Origin: Lewinella sp. IMCC34191
GTDB lineage: Bacteria > Bacteroidota > Bacteroidia > Chitinophagales > Saprospiraceae
Direction: 5' to 3'
Assembly (NCBI RefSeq): GCF_003390935.1
Contig: NZ_QNQZ01000006.1
Coordinates: 248,001 to 312,000, forward strand
DNA: 64,000 bases
Made by a program: the position numbers and the translations under genes. Positions 59,927-64,000 of this stretch are shown in pieces (the first letter of the stretch is position 1; every line of letters begins with the position of its first letter). The notes beneath the pieces are model-generated. The model had not been told where the DNA came from, searched no databases, and was given only the letters and a program-made list of their open reading frames with translations.

Positions 59927-62746
59927 TCAATTGATCATTGCCGTCAAATCATCCTTGTCACTTCTTGGAATCAGCAAACATCCGCAAATCCGCTCAAAAC
60001 GGAGTTCCGATCTTTTCTTGTCCAAGCGCAACCACCGCCGAAACATTTGCTGTATTCGCATTTCTACCTCATCTGCGGTAAGCGCGGCCACTTCCTCCGT
60101 CGGATTACACTTTAGGAGGTCAAACAGATCATCTTCAGTAGTGCTCAGAAAGCGGTTTGCTTTTTCATCGCAGTGAAGAAAATGTGGCTTGCCCTCCTCA
60201 TCCCGTAATAGAAGATAAATTTGTGGGCGCTTCCCCGAATAGTAGCGAGCGGATGTCAGATCAGTACCCAACGAAGAGGCTTCCGACTGGTGGCGAAGCA
60301 GGATACGGGAATGATCTAAGAAGGGACTAGTACCGGTAAACTCCTCTAGTTCCTCAAGGGACGCCTTTCCGAGGTGCTCGACCTTTATACGAGAAAGATC
60401 ACCAAGATCTTTGTAACGTACAGAGTCTTCTTTTGATAGTAACGGGAGTTCACTGAACTGTTGTGCCTGTTCTGTACGCGCTAGCAAGCGATTAAGCCGT
60501 TCCCTTATCCGTTTACTGACTCCGTGAAGATGAGGTTCTGCCGGACCAAAATCATACACAAAGGTGTAGAAAGATACCGTGCGTGGCTCCTTCCACATCC
60601 GTAAAACCCTGCCGGCCCTTTGGATCAAAACATCTGGTGTCCAAGGCATATCGTAATTTATGACTACGCTAGCATCTTGAAGATTTACCCCGGTAGATAA
60701 CGCGTTGGTAGTTATCAGAATATCAATTTCTATTTTCTTGAGTTTCCCTGAGATTTTATCGGCATTGGCGACTGGTGCAAAGCGCTTTATTAATTCTAGT
60801 GTATCACCTTCAAATTTGCGTTGTCGTATAGTTCCCTTCGTTTCCTCTATTGTACTACTGATGGTCAGTAGCGGTAAATCCCTTCTCAGAGCGTTTTCAA
60901 GATAAAGGGCGGTAGGGAGGTATTCGCAGAAAACCAAAACCTTTTTGTTTTTAAGTTGACCGGCGAGTAACTCTTTTAAAACTACATATTTGGGATCGGC
61001 ACTAGTGGATAATGACTCCAACTGATCAATAACCGGTTGAATAAGCTTACGCCGTGCTTTTAAGCTTGTGAGATATTCTACTTCTTTTTTCCCCTGGCCC
61101 TCCAGTAAAGGTTTGTCAGCTACTACGTAGCGCAAAGTTTGTACGAGGGTAGCCGGTGAGCTGCTCCATGCGTACTCCACCAAACTACGAACTCTGGTGT
61201 TGGTATAATGCCACAGGCCACTCCGATCTCGGTACTTTAGAGTAGCGTGGGCGAAGACACCCGACTTGATCAGGCCGGCAATAGCTTGTTCTAGTGGTAG
61301 AAAGGATGTTACGGGGTGAATATCAACCGAGGGCAGCCAACGCTTTTCCTCGCCGAACTCGATGTAGCTGCCGGCTTCGACTTTTACCGCGTAATCCCTG
61401 GCCACCTGCGATGTGCTGATGACCGTAGCAACGGGGAGGCGAATGAATTTTTCAAAGAAGTCTTTCTCTTCAAGTACTCTCCAGGCATAAGGGGATTGTT
61501 TGTCATCCAAGAGTTGCCACAGTACACCCCTGCCTCTTTCGTCGAATTGCGCTGGCGGCGCCGTGCGTGGTAAAATTTTGAGTTGATTGTTTATGTCGCT
61601 GACACCTTTGGAATATGGGGTGGCGGTAAGCAATAGAATTAGAGCTTTACGATCTTTCACCAGCGGTTCCAACCGCTTAAAACTTCGCCGTAATGCGCTA
61701 GCGTCCGCCTTTACTCTGTTCCGAAAGTGTTGACTTTCATCAATTACTATCAGGTAGCGATCATCCACGAATTTTAGGGCCTCTTCAACGTCATTGAGCG
61801 CTTTACCCTTTCGGCTTGCATCAAGAAGATTTCTCGTAAACACCTCCGCACTCAATCCTGCCGAACGAATGCTATGCCGCCAATCGGGATGAACCTGTTT
61901 TGGAGAGAAGATTATGACATTGTTAATGCGATTCTGGTGAGTCAAGCGTACAGCCACGTGGGTAGCCATTACGGTTTTCCCTAAGCCGGTAGAGGCTACG
62001 AGCATAGCACCGCGGTGCTGATCTAATTGTCGCAGCACCCGCTCAATTACCGCCATTTGATAGTCAACGGGATACTTGTACCCTGCTCGAAGTTCAAGTG
62101 GCTGCTCTTCCCGCAGAAGTACGTGCAAAGTCTTTAAGTAAATATCAAAAGGTCGATCCAGAGCCAACCACCTTAACAAAGCATCCAGCAGTTCCTGCGT
62201 TAAGTCCTCCGTTTTGTCGGAATCCCATTTTTTCTGAAAGGCGTCGACATAAAACCTTACCCTCTTCACTTCCTCTACGGGCGTTAGGTTCTCTACGTTG
62301 CGTTTCAGACCTCCTTGGGTCAGGTTCGCTGAACCAGCCAGTACGTACCGATCATCGAAAATGTAGACTTTCGCATGGTCGCGCTGGCTTACGCGCCCCT
62401 CCAAACTGATATTTTCATTTCGGCTAATCAGCATTTTGCCTGTCTGCAAGCGACGTACCAACTCCTTAACCGCAGCACGCCGATCCTCAGCGTCCCATCC
62501 AGCAAGATGGGCCAAGATGTTAGCAATGACCGCTTCCCGAAGTTTTTCCCGGTCGTTTTCCTCGAAGCCCAAAAGGAGCCTTACCCGAACGCTACTCATA
62601 TGTGGCCGGATCAGGTCGTAGCCCTGGACGGTAAAGAAGCCGGTCGCAATATCCACTGAAACCTCAGCACGCTCCAAGTATGGTCTTAAAGCCGCTACGC
62701 TATTATTGGACCAGTGGTCCATCGGTTGCCGAGAAAAGGAAGTCAT
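59927..62746 (-). CDS. PLD-like nuclease domain fused to SF2 helicase
   Basis: 939 residues. Residues 1-165 are a PLD-type domain with one HxK(x)4D motif (H124, K126, D131 in DHAKVYIFDD) and SANLTQGG. Helicase core from about 225: Walker A ASTGLGKT (K257), DESQH at 336-340 in place of DEAH, LTATP, and motif VI QRAGRVLRM in the second lobe. The C-terminal 170 residues are not recognised. The composition is markedly more AT-rich than its neighbours and the codon use differs, pointing to transfer. Fused PLD-helicases occur in anti-phage loci, so a defence role is likely but not shown. Confidence 0.85.
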   Translation of the reverse strand: MTSFSRQPMDHWSNNSVAALRPYLERAEVSVDIATGFFTVQGYDLIRPHMSSVRVRLLLGFEENDREKLREAVIANILAHLAGWDAEDRRAAVKELVRRLQTGKMLISRNENISLEGRVSQRDHAKVYIFDDRYVLAGSANLTQGGLKRNVENLTPVEEVKRVRFYVDAFQKKWDSDKTEDLTQELLDALLRWLALDRPFDIYLKTLHVLLREEQPLELRAGYKYPVDYQMAVIERVLRQLDQHRGAMLVASTGLGKTVMATHVAVRLTHQNRINNVIIFSPKQVHPDWRHSIRSAGLSAEVFTRNLLDASRKGKALNDVEEALKFVDDRYLIVIDESQHFRNRVKADASALRRSFKRLEPLVKDRKALILLLTATPYSKGVSDINNQLKILPRTAPPAQFDERGRGVLWQLLDDKQSPYAWRVLEEKDFFEKFIRLPVATVISTSQVARDYAVKVEAGSYIEFGEEKRWLPSVDIHPVTSFLPLEQAIAGLIKSGVFAHATLKYRDRSGLWHYTNTRVRSLVEYAWSSSPATLVQTLRYVVADKPLLEGQGKKEVEYLTSLKARRKLIQPVIDQLESLSTSADPKYVVLKELLAGQLKNKKVLVFCEYLPTALYLENALRRDLPLLTISSTIEETKGTIRQRKFEGDTLELIKRFAPVANADKISGKLKKIEIDILITTNALSTGVNLQDASVVINYDMPWTPDVLIQRAGRVLRMWKEPRTVSFYTFVYDFGPAEPHLHGVSKRIRERLNRLLARTEQAQQFSELPLLSKEDSVRYKDLGDLSRIKVEHLGKASLEELEEFTGTSPFLDHSRILLRHQSEASSLGTDLTSARYYSGKRPQIYLLLRDEEGKPHFLHCDEKANRFLSTTEDDLFDLLKCNPTEEVAALTADEVEMRIQQMFRRWLRLDKKRSELRFERICGCLLIPRSDKDDLTAMIN

Positions 62747-62779
62747 AGGGTTTCGGGTCGGTTAAGCTGGCATGTAGTT

Positions 62780-62787
62780 TAAAGTTA
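62780..62787 (-). promoter_or_regulatory. TAACTTTA -7 element of the helicase gene
   Basis: The minus strand reads TAACTTTA, 33 bp before the ATG at 62746. Confidence 0.35.
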
Positions 62788-62908
62788 AGCGGTATTTTCG
62801 GGTCTTTATTTCTACTTAGCGTTTGACAAAACCTCCCACCTTCCCAAATCCAAGAAATTCCCCATCTTAGGCGCGCACTCAACCACACAGCGCTTTTGCG
62901 CCCAACCC

Positions 62909-64000
62909 ATGAACCAAAACCCCGAACAACAAGCCCGCGACCGCATCGACCACCACCTGCGGGAAGCCGGCTGGGTGGTGCAGGATAAGAATGAATCGGT
63001 TTACGCCCACTTTGGAGTAGCCGTACGGGAATTTCAGACCAACGACGGCCCGGCCGACTACGTCCTCTTCGTAAAGCAGCAGCCGGTAGGGGTGATGGAG
63101 GCGAAGCGGGAAGAGGCCGCTATGAATATCACCACGGTAGAGGAGCAGAGCCTGCGCTACCTCACGGCGGGTATGAAGTTCGTTAGTACGGACAAGCTCT
63201 GTTTCGCCTACGAAAGTACCGGCGAGATCACCCGATTCACCGACTACCGCGACCCCCTGCCCCGCAGCCGGGAAGTGTTCAGCTTTCACCGGCCGGAAAC
63301 CTTGCTCGCTTGGGCTTCCAATTCTCCTGCGCTCCGGCGCAATTTGAAGGAAAAGATGCCGCCCCTGCCCAAGCAGGGATTGCGGCCCGCCCAGATCGAC
63401 GCCATCAATAACCTTGAACGGTCCTTTGCCGAAAACCGGCCGCGGGCCCTCATCCAGATGGCGACCGGGGCCGGCAAGACCTTCACGGCCTGCACCTTCG
63501 TCTACCGCCTGCTGAAGTACGCCAAGGCGAAGCGGATCCTCTTCCTGGTCGATACCCGCAACCTAGGCGAACAGGCCGAACAGGCCTTCCTGAGCTACCA
63601 GCCCCGCGACGACAACCGCAAGTTCAGCGAGCTGTACAACGTGCAGCGGCTCACGAGCAGCCACGTCGCCGGAGACAGCCAGGTCGTCATCTCCACCATT
63701 CAGCGCCTCTACGCTACCCTAAAGGGAGAGGAACTGGACGACAGCGCCGAAGAAACCGACCCCAACGAAGGTCCCGCCTGGAAGCGCAGCGCCGCCCAGC
63801 CGGTGGTGTACAACGAGCGCCACCCCATCGAGGAGTTCGATTTCGTGGTGATCGACGAGTGCCACCGCAGCATCTACAATCTCTGGCGACAGGTGCTCGA
63901 GTACTACGACGCCTTCCTGATCGGCCTTACCGCCACCCCCGATAGCCGCACCTACGGATTTTTCAATAAGAACGTGGTGAGCGAGTACACCTACGAGCAG
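62909..64000 (+). CDS. hsdR: Type I restriction enzyme R subunit, 3' end beyond the right edge
   Basis: 364 residues are present from ATG at 62909 and the frame continues past the edge. The N-terminal nuclease has D50, E64 and K66 (GPADYVLF...VGVMEAKRE, the PD-(D/E)xK pattern); the helicase shows MATGAGKT (K190), DECH at 316-319 and LTATP. HsdR cleaves DNA away from the recognition site while translocating with ATP; hsdM and hsdS are expected to the right. A degraded copy of the dispersed word (CCTGCGCTCCGGCGC, 63326-63340) lies inside it. Confidence 0.93.
   Translation, partial: MNQNPEQQARDRIDHHLREAGWVVQDKNESVYAHFGVAVREFQTNDGPADYVLFVKQQPVGVMEAKREEAAMNITTVEEQSLRYLTAGMKFVSTDKLCFAYESTGEITRFTDYRDPLPRSREVFSFHRPETLLAWASNSPALRRNLKEKMPPLPKQGLRPAQIDAINNLERSFAENRPRALIQMATGAGKTFTACTFVYRLLKYAKAKRILFLVDTRNLGEQAEQAFLSYQPRDDNRKFSELYNVQRLTSSHVAGDSQVVISTIQRLYATLKGEELDDSAEETDPNEGPAWKRSAAQPVVYNERHPIEEFDFVVIDECHRSIYNLWRQVLEYYDAFLIGLTATPDSRTYGFFNKNVVSEYTYEQ

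Overview
The window reads as chromosome of a GC-rich (roughly 60% GC) member of the Bacteroidota, most likely a marine saprospirian of the Lewinella/Neolewinella type. The evidence is the TAnnTTTG-type -7 promoters, the paired OmpH chaperones beside murI, a Porin_10-type barrel, DUF1684 and DUF4202 proteins, a CHAT lipoprotein, and a bacteroidote GNAT-nitrilase fusion. The genus is an inference. No tRNA, rRNA or CRISPR array was recognised.

Layout. 0-11.3 kb is ordinary chromosome: a lipoprotein cut by the left edge, a GH43-like hydrolase, a CitMHS/AtuA carboxylate operon, pnp with its terminator, a CHASE3 histidine kinase with a receiver protein, and ompH-ompH-murI. 11.4-13.3 kb is a repeat island: a REP-associated (IS200-like) tyrosine transposase lies between two tandem arrays that share one hairpin module. 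13.3-22.6 kb holds RNase R, an M48 protease, a flavoprotein reductase, a porin gene flanked by TCTACCG-type repeat arrays, fabI and an arginyltransferase-like gene. 22.6-42 kb is a complete nitrate assimilation island. 42-58.9 kb is mixed: OMPs, UbiD decarboxylase, MauG-type peroxidase, BCAT, CHAT protein, a papain-like protease pair, and HxlR/azoreductase. 59-64 kb is accessory DNA: a frameshifted nuclease remnant, an AT-richer PLD-helicase gene and the start of a type I restriction HsdR gene that runs off the right edge.

How the nitrate genes fit together. An outer-membrane barrel and an NrtABCD-type ABC transporter bring in nitrate. A single 1175-residue polypeptide joins a molybdenum nitrate reductase to its own FAD reductase and [2Fe-2S] domain. 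Its operon partner joins a nitrite/sulfite-reductase-like body without siroheme ligands to a rubredoxin. NirBD reduces nitrite to ammonium. MobA and MoeA supply molybdopterin cofactor. A NarX/NarL-like pair with a PilJ-like sensor probably controls the set.

The most unusual signals are these. (1) TACGTA boxes cluster upstream of the nitrate reductase, nitrate uptake and nirB genes, and in two of the three promoters they share their last two bases with the -7 element. (2) An 18-bp word, TACCTGCGCTCCGCCGCC, is dispersed about a dozen times on both strands, in intergenic DNA and also inside genes without breaking the reading frame. (3) The RAYT gene and its hairpin arrays. (4) The TCTACCG arrays around the porin gene. 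(5) A 41-residue Lys/Cys protein whose start lies 3 bp from the divergent start of a sulfotransferase-like gene.
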